A stretch of DNA of 64,000 nucleotides from Phascolarctos cinereus. Lineage: Eukaryota > Chordata > Mammalia > Diprotodontia > Phascolarctidae. How positions within the stretch are numbered: position 1 is the stretch's first letter; each line of letters starts with the position of its first letter. The translations under genes were made by a program, and so were the position numbers. The notes under the pieces are model-generated. The model did no database searches, was not told where the DNA came from, and saw nothing but the letters and a program-made list of their open reading frames with translations. The stretch lies in the NCBI RefSeq assembly GCF_002099425.1, contig NW_018344228.1:291001-355000 (forward strand). Reading direction: 5' to 3'. Shown in pieces: positions 1 to 12,420 of the stretch.

Positions 1-583
1 TTTGTTTCTAGGCCTGTACTCAAAACCTTCTTTCTCACTTTGATGGAGAATGACAGTGCTTGTCTTCCCCTAGAATAGCTCCCAAAACTCAGTGGAACTC
101 TAGCCCTTGAGGTGGAATCTGGGGAGAACTTCAATGGAGAGAGTAAGCATATCAGTGTGATTCCTCAGTAATTTTAGTTAGGAATATCTCAGATATTACC
201 TAAGGCCTCTGACTTACAATTTAAGCCCATTTCCTCTTATTTTGGCTCCAGGATTAATGAAAATAGCTTTTGAACTATTAATTATTATTTTGGTTCCCAA
301 AATGGCATCAGGTTTAGTATCAAATATCTGGGGGGAGATGCTAGTGAATTTTTACAATGGACTCTCCCCCCTCCAAAAATAATCATGATCCACTTTTAGT
401 TTAGTCTACATTGATGCTTTCTCTATCACTTTCTTAAATCTAGACTACCAACAGAATAATACATGAAGCCCTGATTGATAGCATTTTCTGATTTCCAAGG
501 CATAAATGCTCACACTGAAAATTTAACAATTAGCTTGCTCTAGTTTGAACTGATTTTAGCCCACCTCAGTATCTATCTAATAA

Positions 584-604
584 TGTTGTTGTTGTTGTTG
601 TTGT
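584..604 (+). repeat. GTT microsatellite
   Basis: Seven perfect or near-perfect GTT units after aataat. Confidence 0.9.
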
Positions 605-1380
605 GTGATTTCATCAGTGAAGGCAACTCTCCAATTCCTTCAATGAAAGCAGGTCAGCAAAAAGTCTTGTAATTTATAACTTAGTTGCCTGTGGGCACTG
701 AGATTTTAAGTGACAAGTGCAGGGTCATAGAATCAGTTTGGTTTGGTACCTGAATCCAGTTTATCCTGATTGAGGGCCAGTTTTATCTTCATAGTAAAAT
801 TCTGCCTCTCAATAATGATTATGTTAAACAAAAATAGGTATTTGAAAGTAATAAAATGTCTATTTTTGGTCTTCTCTCCACTCGGAATTATAAACAAAAA
901 CTACTTCTATTTTATTTAAACAGATGATGGTAAAATGGCTTCTTCTTAGCTCAGAACTGTTACCTAATACATGGTGTGGGATTTCTAATCTAAGTATAAT
1001 TGAAGAATATGACACTTAAATATCACTTACATGGACATTATATTGCAGCACAGTGTCTGCATCCAGAGAGGGAGCACTTTAATCACAGATCATCATGCTG
1101 ATGGACTGGAAAGAGCCTTTGAAGGCTACCTTGTGTCAATGGCTACTATGGGAGTCTTTAGACCATGGATCACTAACACTGTAAGTGGTAACAGCTTTCG
1201 AGGAGTACTTCTTAACTTTAGTTCAATGAAAGCCATTAGGGTATCTTTATATGTGGTATTTTCTGATGAACTATAAGTTAATAAATTACAAGGAGGTACT
1301 GTCACCTACTACATGTTGATAAGATAGATACAATATTGTGCACTGTGGTACCAGCAAATACTTATACAAACCTCTAGATC

Positions 1381-1530
1381 GTTGGAAGGGAAGGGAATTT
1401 AGAGATTATCTAGTCCAATCCACTGATTTCTTAGAAAAGAAAACTCTAACTTAGAGCAGGGAAGGGACTTGCCCAAGGTCCCATTACAAGTGAATGGTAG
1501 CATTAGAAACCTGGTCTCTTTTTTCCAGGA
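1381..1530 (-). repeat. MIR-family remnant
   Basis: It includes tatctagtccaatccactga and gacttgcccaaggtcccatt, an antisense MIR layout with heavy divergence. Confidence 0.7.
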
Positions 1531-1634
1531 CAGGGTTTCTTCTATGGTAGCAGGTTGTGGAGAATGATTCTGTGGATTAATTATAAAGAATAAAAATCTC
1601 TCTTCCATGTAATTCATCACATGGATAACAACAA

Positions 1635-1882
1635 TGACAAGAATAATAACATGGAATTTATGTATCAATTTGAGGTTTGCAAAGCACTTTCCAAATATCT
1701 CCTTTGATCTTCACAACTATGGGAGGGTAGGCATTTTACAGAGGAAGAAGCTGATGGAGAGGTTAAATGATTTGCTCAGGCAGGGTCACACAGCTAGTAA
1801 GTGTCTAAGGAAGGCAAATTTGAACTCAGATCTTGCGGACTCATGGTCCAACCCTCTATTCACTGTGCCACCCAGCTTTCCA
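1635..1882 (-). repeat. MIR-family SINE with marsupial-type head
   Basis: Phrases ggtttgcaaagcactttcca, gtcacacagctagtaagtgt and tgccacccagctttcc give a near-complete antisense element. The plus-strand frame at 1634-1981 is a reading of it. Confidence 0.8.
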
Positions 1883-2329
1883 CAACTAAAGATTTGTAAT
1901 TGTACTTTTTTTCTAAAGAAAACTACCAACAGTGAAAGCTTCTTATATGAGATACTAAAAAGAAAAATAGAAAGATGCTGATTAGGCAAAAATTTCAATT
2001 AGTGAAGAGATAATTCATATTTATGCAGGTAGTATTTCTCAAAGGCTTTGCTCTTCCTCCTAAAACCCAATTTGTAACCTGAAACCCAAAGCCCTGAAGT
2101 ACCTAGGAATGACTTTAGCAGTATATCATTTTAAGTGCTCCATTAAAATTAGGAGGGAGCAAAGAGAAAGAGATGAGCAGGAAACCATTTAGGTGAACCA
2201 AAGCTAATTTACATTCTAATATTGTATTTTGTTTTATGTAAATTTCCACTGGATGAAGGTACCTGAATCATGTACAGGTTTACAAGGTATTTTCCTTATA
2301 ATGATACTGTGTTTTCGGGAGTATAATAA

Positions 2330-2455
2330 TGATGAAACTCAGAGAGAAGGTATGTGATTTGTACTGTCAGGTCATGACTGCCAGTAGTGATTTTGGGCTT
2401 CAGGTCTTTCGTGTTCAAGACCAGAGATATCCCACTACACTAAATTGCCCAGCCC
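2330..2455 (-). repeat. MIR-family remnant
   Basis: Diverged antisense MIR: gatgaaactcagagagaagg followed by cactacactaaattgccc. Confidence 0.55.
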
Positions 2456-2944
2456 TAATAAAAAGAACAAATTGTCTTCTCCAAATTGAGGATCCCTGAA
2501 GTAAAATATCCTTCCAGAAAGATGGAGTGCTTTAACAATGCAATCTTAATAAAAAAAAAAACAAATAAATCATGTTTTGAAAAAGAACCATCCCTTTACA
2601 GCAGAGAACTGAAGTTTTGCAGGGAGAGGAAAATGTTCTCAAGATACCAATGAAAATGATGCTCTGCTATACCTACTTACAAGGGAAGAGTCAAGTGACT
2701 ACCATCCAAGTGTCGGAAGCTTAGCCTTTTGCTTCCCACAGGAGAGATAATCTTCTCAGTATACATTGTTTACAAGGGATTCAGGTGTTTGGGACCTGAT
2801 TTAGTTCAGCAGTCCGAATTCTAGCATTCAAGGTTTATATTGGTGAGTACTGCAGAAGGTGAATTAGAGGATAATTATTCAGATTATTAAATAATTCTTT
2901 GAATAGAAAAAAAGATTCCCGTGTTTAACTATATTTACAGTGAA

Positions 2945-3075
2945 TAATGGAAAGATGGTAGTCACTGACTTGTTATGTGACTGTGGACAATTCACTTTCC
3001 CTAGCTGGATCTTGGTTTTCTCCACAGTAACATAATTAAAGTTGTGTTGGATCAGATTCCAACATTCTCTGATAA
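2945..3075 (+). repeat. MIR-family remnant
   Basis: Sense MIR core: cttgttatgtgactgtggac, caattcactttccctag and ttggttttctccacag. Confidence 0.6.
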
Positions 3076-3559
3076 CTCCACAGAAACATAAAATGACTTC
3101 TTTCTACCACTAACTAAAGATAGCTTCTAGTGTGTCCTGGATCTAACGTGTCTACTTGTGTGATGAGCACATTACCTAACTTCTCTGGTAACTACTGTCT
3201 TCAACTGTCAAATGAGGAGTAGGTAACTTTAAGGTCTCTTCCATCTGTATATCTATGTTTGTATAATCCCAAGTAGATGTGATTAGATTCGCAAAAAAAA
3301 AAAAGTAATATACAACTTATTGGGAACACATCTCCCTCACAGTATAGTTATATTGTGGCCTAAATATTTTTAAGAATCATACCATTACCTCACAATTATG
3401 GCATTTTTAGTCCATGGAAGATTGACACTATGTATTAAGATACAATTCCTTTCTATTATATTTTGTTATTTAATGGATATTATAATCCAAAAAACCCCCA
3501 ATGAAACACACTTTTGTTAATGTACCTACACATCCCTTTGGAATCCATGATGCATTGGC

Positions 3560-3720
3560 TATGTAGTCAAAAGATCCGAGTTAAGATCCTGGATCTTACA
3601 TTTGATATGTGTAACTTGGAGAAAGTCATTTAACCTCTTTGTTTCTCAGTTTCCTCATGGTTGAGGATCTTAACATCCGTGCTACCTAATCAGGTCATGA
3701 AAAGGAAACTCTTTATAATC
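3560..3720 (+). repeat. MIR-family remnant
   Basis: Sense MIR core: gtgtaacttggagaaagtca, tttaacctctttgtttctca and gtttcctcatgg. Confidence 0.65.
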
Positions 3721-4178
3721 CTTAATGTATTATAGAAATATAAATTATTTTTGTCAAAGCAATGTTTTGTTGAAATCCAAATAAGGACAAGATTAATCAA
3801 ATCCATTAAATTATCTATAATGAATGAGAACTAATACCTTCTATGAAAGCAACTAACATGCAGAAGTTGGCACAATCCTTCTTCAAAGTTAATAATTTTG
3901 TTAGCATATTTTTATTTCTCTTGTCATTTCTTATGGTGTAATAGTATTGCATTACATCCATATATCATGATTTGTTCAGAAATTACTGATCAATGGGAAC
4001 CCATTTCCCCCCATATTTTTAAGCCTTTGCTTTGTAACAAGTCCTAGCATTGGCTAATGATTTGTGAAAAAACAAACAAACAAACAAAAACACTGAAGGA
4101 AGTTATTTTCAGAAATGTGGTCAAAGAAAGAGAAAGTCAGGAGAGTATTACAGTGTATCAGAATATTGAGAAGATTAC

Positions 4179-4276
4179 CTCATACTCCTGGGAAAACTTC
4201 AGGTTGTCATTAGCTTTCAACCTTTCAATATGATCAGCAAGTTCCAAAATCGGTATGGGAGGATGGCTAGCCATGC
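4179..4276 (-). CDS. PTPRD: PTPRD exon: wedge region before phosphatase domain D1
   Basis: This is a 98-bp exon with acceptor ...ttttaatag before GCATGGCTAG and donor gtaatc. It enters in phase 1 and leaves on a codon boundary. It encodes [20 protein letters not shown] and [12 protein letters not shown], the start of the helix-turn-helix wedge preceding D1 in LAR-type phosphatases. The next expected residues, SIDPGQQFTWEHS, are not found in the remaining 4.2 kb, so the catalytic exons lie beyond the left edge. The ATG at the exon start is internal. The sequence is near-identical to other mammalian PTPRD as remembered. Confidence 0.96.
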
Positions 4277-4778
4277 CTATTAAAATGAAACAAAGGGATG
4301 TGTTTTGAAAACCCAATGTAAAGGCTGATAACTACCAAAATATAGAAAATACAATAGTTAGAAATGGCTAGAAATATGTAAGTAGTTAAGATGTTTTATG
4401 TGAGAAAGCAGGCAGATAGTTTGGTTACTCAAAGCAGGACATGCGCTGGAGAGATGAGTTTTGAAGCCAAATGAAAGGTCACCAAGCATGATCCCCAAGC
4501 TCACATTCCTGGTGTAAAAAAAAGCATTATTGTGCCATGAAGCAATGAGGTTAGCTAGGTGGGGAGAAATGAGACAGTTAGGCCTGATGCTGACTTCTGC
4601 TTTGAGTAATAACTTATTTCAAACTCCTTCTCCTGCACTATGTGAGATGGAAATTGCATGGAATTGAATGGTGAAAGGTGAACTTATAAAACAGACACTG
4701 AAGAAAGCCTAAAGGGAGACAGAATAGTATTTTAACAAAAGAAAAAAAATGAATTATGTATAATCAAGGAAAACTAAC
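4277..4778 (-). other. PTPRD: PTPRD intron between mini-exon and wedge exon (502 bp)
   Basis: This is a short intron without a recognisable repeat. Its small size beside introns of 7-12 kb fits a regulated mini-exon cluster. Nothing else is seen. Confidence 0.75.
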
Positions 4779-4817
4779 TTGGATGAAGGTTACCAGCGTA
4801 ACCGGATACACCTGAAC
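4779..4817 (-). CDS. PTPRD: PTPRD juxtamembrane mini-exon (39 bp, in-frame cassette)
   Basis: The acceptor is atttcctttgcag before GTTCAGGTG, and the donor is CATCCAA followed by gttagt. Phase 1 enters and phase 1 leaves, so inclusion adds 13 residues without changing frame. The added residues read GSGVSGYAGNLHPS across both junctions. The human protein carries a matching optional segment that I recall as beginning GSDDSGYPGNLH. The shared SGY and GNLH positions make this the same mini-exon. The acidic DD pair is replaced by GV, and the copy may be one codon shorter. It lies 502 bp from the next exon. LAR-family mini-exons are regulated in neurons. The uncommon +3 T in the donor would suit regulated use. 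Confidence 0.85.
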
Positions 4818-4911
4818 CTGCAAAGGAAATGATGGTGTGAATAAAACAAAACATAAGTAACTTTTTTTAATCAAAAATGAAATGGAGAAGGTGATACTTA
4901 AAAGGAGATAG

Positions 4912-4935
4912 TGATGATGATGATGATGATGATGA
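4912..4935 (+). repeat. GAT microsatellite
   Basis: Eight perfect GAT units, about 95 bp upstream of the mini-exon acceptor in transcript order. Confidence 0.9.
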
Positions 4936-6839
4936 CGTCCAGAGGTTTGGAGGTTTCAGTCTACATTTTGAATAGATTCTACAATGTTTGCACATCAATG
5001 TTTCAAGAAAGCTCAAGGTGACTGACATTCACATGCGACTATGGACAACGAGAGAAACATGCAGCACTATTCATAGACAAGAATTCACTGAAGACAAAAA
5101 TTGGACACCAAACAATTAAGACTTTCAAAAATGTTTTCACTCGTAGCAGATTGTAGTGATAGGGGATAGGGAGTTCTCCTGGCCACACTAAGAGATTTAT
5201 GGGCTTTGGCCCGAATGGCCATTACCAACCCCCAGGGATACCTACAATCTACTTCAGGTGTAAACATCTTTGTCTGCTCATAGGAAAACTAGTTGCAAGA
5301 AAGTGAGCAAATGAAGGCAGAAGGCACAGAGAAAGAAAGGCTGAGAGAGAAAGAAAAGACAGGGATACAGATGTGGGGCAACTAGTACAGGCTGCCAGCT
5401 GACAATATGCCAGTTTAATGGACTCTTTATTTAAAAAAGAAGATCCACAATTATATTTGATTATTCCCTCCACCCCCACATCCTTCTGTTAGAAGACCCC
5501 AAATGTTTTGTATTTTATTTCTTCCTGATTGCTTTTAGTATACACAGAATGGAATGGGACTGCTGACTCATCACTTATAGGGAGAAAGCACAGCTGGCTA
5601 CAAAACTCCGAACTAGTGTACCCCAGCAAAGCCTTTGAGGTGACAAAAGGAAAAACAGGAATGAGTGAGGGGCTCAAACTGGAAGTCATGTTGACATTCT
5701 CCTATGTCACTGTGAATCTCTGGAAAGCATTATTTAATGGAATGTCCACCTGGTACACGTCAACATGACTGGGTGATTACTTTTGAACATATTAAAAGTT
5801 GTCTTACATTTTCATGTCACCCAATAGTGCCCTTATGAAAGGCTGTGATCAATTGCCTCTTACATTTTGGTTCTGATAGAATAAGTAGAATTACTTCCCT
5901 CCTACAACCATATATTACTTTATGGTGGGATTGTGAATTGTGGGGTTTCAGTATTAATGAATATGATGATATGTGGCCAGTCAACCAAGGACTAAGTGGA
6001 AGACCCAACCAAAGATGATGTTTTTTTGAATGTTGAAGCTTCCAAATTGATATTCACACCAACTAATAGACTTGGAGCCCCTTTCTGGAGGGTTCCCATT
6101 TGGATGGTATAGTTTAGTTATAGAAACATCACTAGATTTGGTGGTGTGACAGTGATACAATCTCATCCAGATAAAGCACCCCCAGTGGAAAGTATGAAAG
6201 TGAAAAGGCACAAAAGACTCTAGGCTTATTCAGGAATGGAAGTGGACTGATGAGGACATCCATAACAGTGCTTGAACAGAGAAAATAATAGAGACAAAGA
6301 TGTTTAGACCTTTTCGAGCGAATCGTGGGAGAGAGTTATTATCATATAAGGACTGAGTGGTAGTTTGGCTAGAGAGGGAGGACACAGAGCCAATCAGGGA
6401 GGCGTAGGGGACTGAATTACTGCTCAAAGCTGTAAAAAGTAAAGCCAATTGGAGATGGGAAACAAATTAGTATAACAGTAGTAGAAGACCATAATAATTA
6501 ATCAACTATGCGATCAATATATTCACTTCTGACATGCACTAAAAATGGTGTGACATCATTACTCTTAAGACAATGTTCAGAAAGGTTCAAGCATTCCCCT
6601 TTCCAAAGAAAGAGGATGGAAAAACAAACTGAGAGATCTATGCTTGATGCTTCACCAGGGAAGCCTGAATTGGGCCTAAACCCATATTTAAATTCAAACT
6701 ACATCTATGGTATCATTCTTTACAAGTTTTTCCCCCCAAAATTTTACAGATCTAAATGAACATGTCAAAATTAGTAGAAATCATTAGAAAAAAAACAAGG
6801 TATACTTCTTTGCCTAACAGAGGGAATAATGTACTGGAA

Positions 6840-7010
6840 AGAATATTGGATTAAAAGATCTGGTCCTGACTGTGATTCTTAGTAGCACTCTGATATTGGG
6901 CAAATCACTCCCCTCTGCTCTCCTTCCTATGGATTGATTTTCCTCCTCTGCAAAATGCAAGGGCTGGAGTAAGTAGTCCATCTGTAGGACTATTTCACTT
7001 TGATCCAAAG
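6840..7010 (+). repeat. MIR-family remnant
   Basis: A sense element with tgatattgggcaaatcactc and ttttcctcctctgcaaaatg, followed by ggactatttcactttgatcc. Confidence 0.7.
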
Positions 7011-7025
7011 TTCAGCCTTTACCAT

Positions 7026-7073
7026 ATACTAATAGGAGAAACAAGAGAGAAAAAGAACCATAGATACTGAACT
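7026..7073 (+). repeat. First copy of a 48-bp local direct duplication
   Basis: It matches 7301-7348 at 43 of 48 positions, 275 bp apart. The copy joins atactaataggagaaa sequence to the start of a MIR-like piece. Confidence 0.8.
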
Positions 7074-7235
7074 GGAAGGCGCCTCTGAAATTTTGTAGTC
7101 CATCTCCTTTATTTTACCAAGGGGGAAACTTTAAATGACAAAAGGAAGTAATTTGCCAAGGAAATGGAGGCTAAGACAGGTTGTGATTTGCTCAAAGTCA
7201 CACAACCACTTAGTATCAAAACTGACTGAACTTTG
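7040..7235 (-). repeat. MIR-family remnant
   Basis: The text gtagtccatctcctttattt, atggaggctaagacagg and ctcaaagtcacacaacc fits an antisense MIR with internal changes. Confidence 0.6.
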
Positions 7236-7300
7236 GATCAAAGTGTACTGTTATTTTTCCAATGGACTTAGGGCAGACTATTATGCAAAACGATTGAAAC

Positions 7301-7348
7301 ATACTAATAGGAGAAATAAGAGAGGCAAAGAACCACAGATACTGAGCT
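7301..7348 (+). repeat. Second copy of the 48-bp local direct duplication
   Basis: It starts atactaataggagaaataa and diverges from the first copy after gatactgagct, where the MIR-like continuation is absent. Confidence 0.8.
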
Positions 7349-7904
7349 AAGACAGCAGGTTTCCAGACTCCCAAGTTCAATGTTCCTTCAATGTGGACTG
7401 CTTCTCACATAACTTGGTGCACCTCAAAGAACTTAGTTGAGACTATTTTTTTAAAAGGTGGCACAAACCAAATCTGCTCCTAAAACTGAAAGCCACATTG
7501 ATGATATATTATTTCCTTCTTGATTTAAGTCAAATGACATGCCCCTTAACTTTTATACCTGAAAATGAAGAATCCCACCAGTACCAGTATTTTGACTAGA
7601 TTCTAAGCGGAAAGGTTCTATAAACATGAGATATCAGCATAATTACTATTAAGCTTTGTACTCCTTTTATTTTGAACTAAAAGACAAGCTAGCATTCTCC
7701 ATACAACCTAAGCACCATGTAAATTTCATATTTGTAAACATGGGCCTATTTGAGTCACTATATATTTTAGTTTTCTTCTATTCCAAAACATCTTTTAGTG
7801 ACTTCTATAATTATTTTAATTGGCATTCACTAATAACAATTCCTTAGAATGCTGTCTCACTTTGGAAGTAAAGGTTTGTATCATAAATGCTTTTTTTAAA
7901 GTCA

Positions 7905-7985
7905 TTCTATTTTAATTCAATTCAAGAAATATTTATTAGAGTGCCCACTATATGCATGGTTTGGTTCTGATCCTAGGACTGTCAA
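7905..7985 (-). mobile_element. L2-like 3' fragment, antisense
   Basis: The phrase caagaaatatttattagagt then gcccactatatgcatgg is the complement of an L2 terminus. Confidence 0.6.
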
Positions 7986-9475
7986 GGTTGGTTGTACATA
8001 CAGCAGTAGTTTATTTACTAAGCAAACTTAATGGTGAACCCATTAAAACTGTAGATGTTAAATTATAATGAAGTTATATGAGACTTCTTAGATACTTCCT
8101 TCAATGGCATCCTTTATAAAGGCTTTTTTATCCTCAACTCTATCCCTGAAGGCCTTACTGATTTACCAACCTTGCTTACTGAGGTAATGATTCTAATCAA
8201 ATATGATCTAGTAAAATATTTGAGGTAGCATGCTAAGTACTGAACTTGCTTTCGCTATATACCAATTATCGTAGACCTATTATTAATTGTAAATCATTAT
8301 CTCAACAATCTCTCTGGTGAGAGACAGATTATTTCAAAGCAATAGATGCAATTTGGCAGACATACAGTCTACTTAGTGACATATGAGCCTTAATAAAACA
8401 CGTGTCCCCTTTGATGGTAAGTACATAAGGGGAGAAGAGATGCCTGCTTTGAATGTAAACCATTGTGCTGTTCCTGTCATGTTGAATTTTGGAAAATGTG
8501 GCATTTGGTGCTTGGAGAAATACTTGTTCTAATAGCAACTGAAACACTTTATTGAGTTTTTAACTTGGCGTCTATCCACTTGCAATTGGAAAGTCATTAT
8601 TAGCATTTTCACTACCAGAATAGCTCAATTATCACCCAAATAAGTGAAAAGGTTATGTAATAGTAATCCTTCTCTACACCACATACAATAACTAATTTCA
8701 AACAACCCTACTAGTGGCCAAGTCTATTCTCTACCCTTTTTCTTGGTTCTTGTACATGTTTGTTTAGAAGTCCAGTGATTTGGGATATTATATTGAAATA
8801 CGCACTTCTGGAAAATGTTGGGATATTCAGCTTATGAATCATAGCAGCAGCCTTTATTCACATTATGTTTCTGTATGTGATATTCAAATTCATTTTTAAC
8901 ACAATTCAGGCAGCATTCAGAAATATGATTCCTTCCATGGCCAATCCCTTCATAGGAACAACAGCAACAAAAAAGATGAATGTCTTGCATTCACAAAATT
9001 ACCATAGTTCAAATGAAATAAAATTTAGAGAAATTATCAAGGGCTTTCCAGTTCTTCTTAAGGGCATACATTATTTTTATTTTACTTTTCTCCATTATTT
9101 TTAGCAGTGATGTGTTGCACCTCATTATTCAAAATCGTCCACTAAAGTAGAACTCTGAAGTCTCTAATCTGTAAGAATCAATGTTCTTTGAGGTTAGAAG
9201 TCCTCAAATATTAATTATCTCCTTACTCTTAACATTAATAAACATGACAGAGTCGTGATAACATTTAGGGATTGGCATTTATGCAAACAAGGATTATGCA
9301 TATTCAGTAAAACCTCATTAATTGAAATTCTAAGAATTTTATCTCCTAACAGCGTGTATTCAAGAACTTGATATCTCATGTTAACTATGTGGTACACATG
9401 AAGGATAAGCTTATTTTTGTCTGCAAAGAGCTAATTGTTTACCCTTAAGATAAGTGAAGCAACAATGGCAGCACA

Positions 9476-9480
<5 letters not shown>

Positions 9481-9548
<68 letters not shown>

Positions 9549-9560
9549 TCTCTTTCTTTC
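9481..9560 (+). repeat. CT microsatellite, about 31 perfect units
   Basis: An uninterrupted TC run to 9544, then tccctctctctttctttc. The serine/leucine and arginine/glutamate open frames here are translations of the repeat. Confidence 0.97.
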
Positions 9561-10868
9561 AGTCTCCTCACTGTTCCACCCCCTCCCCTGCCCTGCTTCT
9601 CTCCCTTTTTCTCTGCCCCAGGCAATAGAGATCTCACTCTAAATGGAACACATCCAAGGCAGAATATATTGTAATCAATACTTAAGGGTAGTAAGTCAAG
9701 TGATATGGCCAAAGGATTCTGGGGTAGGGGTGGAGGGCTTATTCAGGAAGAATAAGAAATGGCAGAGGGTTATGGATCCCTTACTAAGTGCACAGAACAA
9801 ATGGGAGAGAGGCTAGGAATCTGTATCCAAGTAGAATGAAAAGGAAGATCCAAATAATATCTATATCAGCAAATGTTCCTGGAGTAAACTTTAAGGATAC
9901 TGTCGTCTTTCTGCCTTTTTTCCCTCCCTCCTTTGCACAGTTTACTCTTAGTTACAACCACAGATGACACTTTAAAAGTACATCCCATCTTTGCTGAGAA
10001 AAGCTGCCCATTTTTTTCCTACTTTATAAAGGATAATCCAATTTATTACCAATTCACATTCACATTTCATGTTAAGTCTGTAATTTTCCCTTTGAGAAAT
10101 AGGAGAAACATTCCCACATCAACTAGCAATGCTCAACTGCCAATGGCTTCCTTAGAATTTGGTTGTTTTTGGCAAACCACATGAGGGGAATGCCAGAAGG
10201 AAGAAGAGCATCCTAAGTAAAGGTACTTCTTGGTTCAAGTTTTGAATTTTTTTAAGCTGATTTGTAATGTTGCTCTGCTAACCACCCTCGCTGTGGGCTT
10301 CTCATTTTATTCATCTGAACTGGTACTGCTTCTCTCATCCTCTGCTACTAACTAGCTCTTTTCCCTTACATTCTGAGCTTTGATCAAACCTTCTTCTCTT
10401 GCTTTCGTTTTGCACCAGATAAGTACAATGATCAGGGGAATTAGAGTACCAGGAAGCCTCCAAAAGAAAGGCAGAGAGAAGTTATCTTTCAAATATACTT
10501 CATTTATTTCTGTGTCACTCCATGCTAGTCTTAAAGAACGAATAGACAGTCCTTGAAGAGTTCACCTCTCCCCCAACAAACCAGATGATTACATTAAATT
10601 TCAAAGTTTATAACTGTTAGAAGTAACCAAACTGAGAAGCATACCAAGTTCTGTTAAAATTACTAGGGAAATGCTTGAAGTATTCTGTACTTTCCATACT
10701 TTAACATGAAACATTTTTTATGATAATGAGCTAAAACTTGCCAATTCTGCATTGATATAATCATGCTTTGTATTTATCAACCTTTTGAAAAAATCATGTG
10801 ACCTCATAAAGAATATTTTAGGAACATAAACATCCTCTTTCCTTTACTAAATTGATGAGGGTTTGTGG

Positions 10869-10921
10869 TATATATGTATATATGTACATGAAAGTATATA
10901 AGGTATATGTTTATATATGTA
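10869..10921. repeat. AT-rich TATATG low-complexity run
   Basis: Repeated tatatatgta and tatatgttta units. Confidence 0.8.
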
Positions 10922-12072
10922 TTATTTTCTCAATAACTTCAAAACTAGATTTCTAATCTACCTAACCAGAATGAATTTTTTAAAATTTTGATCATTCATT
11001 GGTTGTTCAAAAGAAATTAAGAGCATTAATAACATCTCTCCAAGATGATAACTTATTGGAATGACTAATTGGTTCCTTAATACAACATTATAAAGTGTTT
11101 TCAAAATTTCATTTCAATAAATAATTGTTTTAATTTTCAATATTCATCTTGTGAAAAAAGTAAAATTCTAAGTGGGAGAACTCATGTCTTTTTAAAATTC
11201 CAGGTGATTTGAGTCTATCTGCTTTAATAAATGTGGGTCAGAATTAGATTTGAGGCTTCATACAGCTTTTACATTCTGAACATGAGCAATTTCCCAATGA
11301 TTTAAGTTATAAGACTATAATAAAAATTTAACTCAATACAATACTTGAATCACATGTTTGCCTTGTTTATTATCAGAAGATATAAAACTAGTGCCACTCA
11401 TTTTATTGAGGCTTCCCTCTCTTCCCCTTCTGTGCCTGGCATTCAATAATTCTTTTTTAAGAAACCAGATGTCTTGGATAACAGAGAAAGACAGAGCTCA
11501 AAGATAGATCACTACGTCTCCAAACTATTCCTTTGTGGCAAAATAGCTTTCATCTGTTGGAGCACTTTAATGCTCTTTGTTTTAAGGGGCAAGGATATTT
11601 TTTCATTGCCAAAGCAAAGTGCTAAGAAATTTTCATTGGTCAATGAGGTTTGGTTTAGGGAATATGAAAAACAAAGGGAAAGAATGTGTGGGGTTTGGAA
11701 ATCTATGCTTTCCTAAAATTTCTAAATGATGTATTCAGTCATTCTACATGATGAGACATATACTTCCTTATAGATCAGTGTCACTGTTAACGTTGGTACT
11801 ATTTAACATACATTATGCTCTATCAATGCAGCAGGTGTCGTCCTTCAAAACAAAAAAATGAGAAATACCCTACACTCTGAGTAAGGAACAAGGAATGTAA
11901 TTTCTGTCAGACCTACAATAGTGGAAATCTCATCAATATTCACATCCGGGAATTGGCCACAAGGCAATGATTCAGGGCAGCAATCAATTTGTGTCTAGAG
12001 GCACACTGCTCCCTGAATTCTAAAAGCTTCCAGGGAGACAGAGCTGTAAGAAAGATAAGTGGTCCTTCTTAC

Positions 12073-12185
12073 CTGGTGTTTGAAAATTGAGGCGCCTTAG
12101 CTCGACTGGGTCAGTTGGATGATGAGAAGGAACCTCTTTACTGTTTGGTATACTGCTTTTTCTAGAGTCAGATTCTGCCCTCTTC
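12073..12185 (-). CDS. PTPRD: PTPRD exon: cytoplasmic juxtamembrane segment
   Basis: This is a 113-bp exon with acceptor ...ccatacag before GAAGAGGGC and donor gtaaga. The first base finishes the arginine codon from the transmembrane exon. The exon then encodes [37 protein letters not shown] and the first base of a glycine codon. The KR/KRAES run is the basic cytoplasmic anchor directly after the membrane helix. The segment joins the membrane to the wedge and D1 phosphatase domain. Its final G can be completed by the mini-exon at 4779-4817 (PGSG...) or by the exon at 4179-4276 (PGMAS...). Both reading frames remain open, so both splice forms are possible. Confidence 0.96.
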
Positions 12186-12289
12186 CTGTATGGATAAAAC
12201 GAATGTTAAAAATAACATTTTTTTAAAGGACTTAGATAAATGGAAAAAAATTGAAACCCCAACATTTCTCTTCTTTGTAACAGTTTCTC

Positions 12290-12420
12290 ACTAACTACCT
12301 GTGTTGCTATGGGCAAGTCACTTTATATTTCCTAATATGTTTCTCACTTGTGAAAAACCAAACAAATAAAAATCTTTATATGACCTCTAAAGTCCTTTCA
12401 GCTCAAGAATTCAATGATCC
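12290..12420 (+). repeat. MIR-family remnant
   Basis: Sense core gttgctatgggcaagtcact followed by a ctaaagtcctttcagctcaa tail. Confidence 0.65.

Larger units (their letters stand above)
1..4178 (-). other. PTPRD: PTPRD intron (partial), left edge
   Basis: The stretch contains a GTT microsatellite, five MIR-family remnants (1381-1530, 1635-1882, 2330-2455, 2945-3075, 3560-3720) and A-rich tracts. I see no exon, gene or RNA in 1-1380 or 3720-4178. The open frames there are short and show no family resemblance. Confidence 0.8.
4818..12072 (-). other. PTPRD: PTPRD intron (7.3 kb)
   Basis: The intron holds a GAT microsatellite, a GA-rich patch near 5290-5365, MIR remnants at 6840-7230, a 48-bp direct duplication (7026 and 7301), an L2 3' fragment near 7905, a long CT microsatellite (9481) and an AT-rich run (10869). 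I see no gene in 5370-6830, 8000-9470 or 9570-12070. Confidence 0.8.

Noticed and set aside
1634-1981. 115-codon plus-strand frame
   Set aside because: It reads through a MIR-family SINE. No protein family is recognisable.
1-4178. Possible D1 phosphatase exon (SIDPGQQFTWEHS)
   Set aside because: I looked for the expected continuation on the minus strand and found no match. It must lie beyond the left edge.
9431-9712. Arginine/glutamate and serine/leucine repeat frames
   Set aside because: These are translations of the CT microsatellite and its complement.
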